In this document: positions 5,914-6,183 of the stretch, piece after piece
Layout: every line of letters begins with the position of its first letter
Numbering within the stretch: position 1 is the stretch's first letter
NCBI GenBank assembly: GCA_964593895.1
Contig: CAZQKL010000107.1
Span: 1 to 6,183 of the forward strand
Direction: 5' to 3'
From: CAZQKL01 sp964593895 [NCBI: uncultured bacterium]
GTDB taxonomy: Bacteria > DYJV01
DNA: 6,183 bases
Position numbers and translations under genes: made by a program
The notes under the pieces: model-generated
Told to the model about the DNA's origin: nothing
Seen by the model: the letters and a program-made list of their open reading frames with translations, nothing else
The model's database searches: none

Positions 5914-5928
5914 GGACAAAATTAGACC
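5914..5928 (-). promoter_or_regulatory. 15-bp near-palindromic box, copy 2 (putative operator or promoter element)
   Basis: The plus strand reads GGACAAAATTAGACC, differing at one of 15 positions from the copy at 100-114. It lies 47 bases upstream of the small zinc-protein start, almost the same distance as copy 1 from its gene. Here the symmetry extends outward, with AAAA and TTTT flanks on the two sides. A degenerate partial relative, TCCTAATTTT, occurs at 5987-5996 on the plus strand. Confidence 0.5.
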
Positions 5929-5982
5929 TTTTTAAAAATTTTTCCAAATATTGACTTTTTTAAAAAATTGTTTAATTTATAA

Positions 5983-6174
5983 AAAGTCCTAATTTTATAT
6001 TGTTTTAAAATTTTATATAGTTATTTTGCTGATGATAAAGATTACATTGATTATAAAAATGATGTTATTAAGCATATTTTAGACACAACAATTAATGAAT
6101 TAAAAAAAGTAATAATTGTAAAAAGAGAATTTTCAAAAAAGTTAAAATTTGAATATTTTTATGGAAGAATATAA
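5983..6174 (+). pseudogene. Possible C-terminal remnant of a plus-strand gene
   Basis: An open frame of 63 codons ends in TAA at 6172-6174. From about 6028 it reads like coding sequence: ADDKDYIDYKNDVIKHILDT and so on, 48 residues, with mostly purine first codon positions. There is no in-frame ATG, GTG or TTG anywhere in the open stretch and no Shine-Dalgarno site, so it is best read as the tail of a broken gene. A second frame opens at ATG 6161 (MEEYKEP) and leaves the window. No family is recognised. The region 5867-6183 otherwise holds only the zinc-gene leader and its palindromic box. Chance openness in AT-rich DNA is a real alternative. Confidence 0.3.
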
Positions 6175-6183
6175 AGAGCCAAT

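Noticed and set aside
1-6183. Search for CRISPR repeats, tRNA genes, insertion-sequence ends and attachment sites
   Set aside because: No regularly spaced repeats, no tRNA-like cloverleaf, no transposase or integrase and no flanking direct repeats were seen. The numerous A and T runs reflect base composition.

Overview
The window is very AT-rich (about a quarter G+C by eye) and bacterial. All confident genes lie on the minus strand, so the window reads right to left. A lipoprotein of the 17-kDa surface antigen / glycine-zipper type points to a two-membrane (diderm) bacterium. Codon use is strongly A/T-biased throughout. I cannot name the lineage from this sequence.

Layout in transcription order (right to left): (1) 5983-6174, a coding-like plus-strand stretch without a usable start codon, probably a gene remnant. 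(2) 5696-5866, a 56-residue protein with four CxxC pairs, with a clear Shine-Dalgarno site, a palindromic box upstream and a hairpin/T-tract terminator. (3) A tightly packed four-gene run: surface-antigen-like lipoprotein (5101-5547), unrecognised 105-aa protein (4773-5090), a 630-aa HerA-type ATPase with an N-terminal phospholipase-D-type (HKD) nuclease domain (2860-4752), and a zinc-finger plus PD-(D/E)XK nuclease-like protein (1898-2872). (4) A compact agmatine-deiminase-family enzyme (1001-1813). (5) A HEPN/MNT toxin-antitoxin-type pair (549-938 and 250-573). (6) The first 18 codons of a gene leaving the left edge (1-54).

The most interesting unit is the HerA pair. A DNA-translocating ATPase carrying its own HKD domain overlaps by 13 bases with a second, different nuclease gene. 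The second gene's ribosome-binding site is embedded in the last HerA codons. HerA ATPases paired with nucleases or other effectors are known in DNA end processing (HerA-NurA) and in anti-phage defence (Sir2-HerA, DUF4297-HerA). By analogy this pair is probably a defence or DNA-processing complex. The nearby HEPN/MNT module agrees with a small defence-type accessory region. Whether the 105-aa protein and the lipoprotein belong to the system is open.

Two regulatory observations stand out. A 15-bp near-palindrome (GGACAAAATTTGACC and a one-mismatch copy) sits at almost the same distance upstream of two different genes at opposite ends of the window. The HEPN gene has consensus -35 and -10 hexamers so close to its ATG that its mRNA should be almost leaderless. 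I saw no tRNA, rRNA, CRISPR array, insertion sequence or attachment site.
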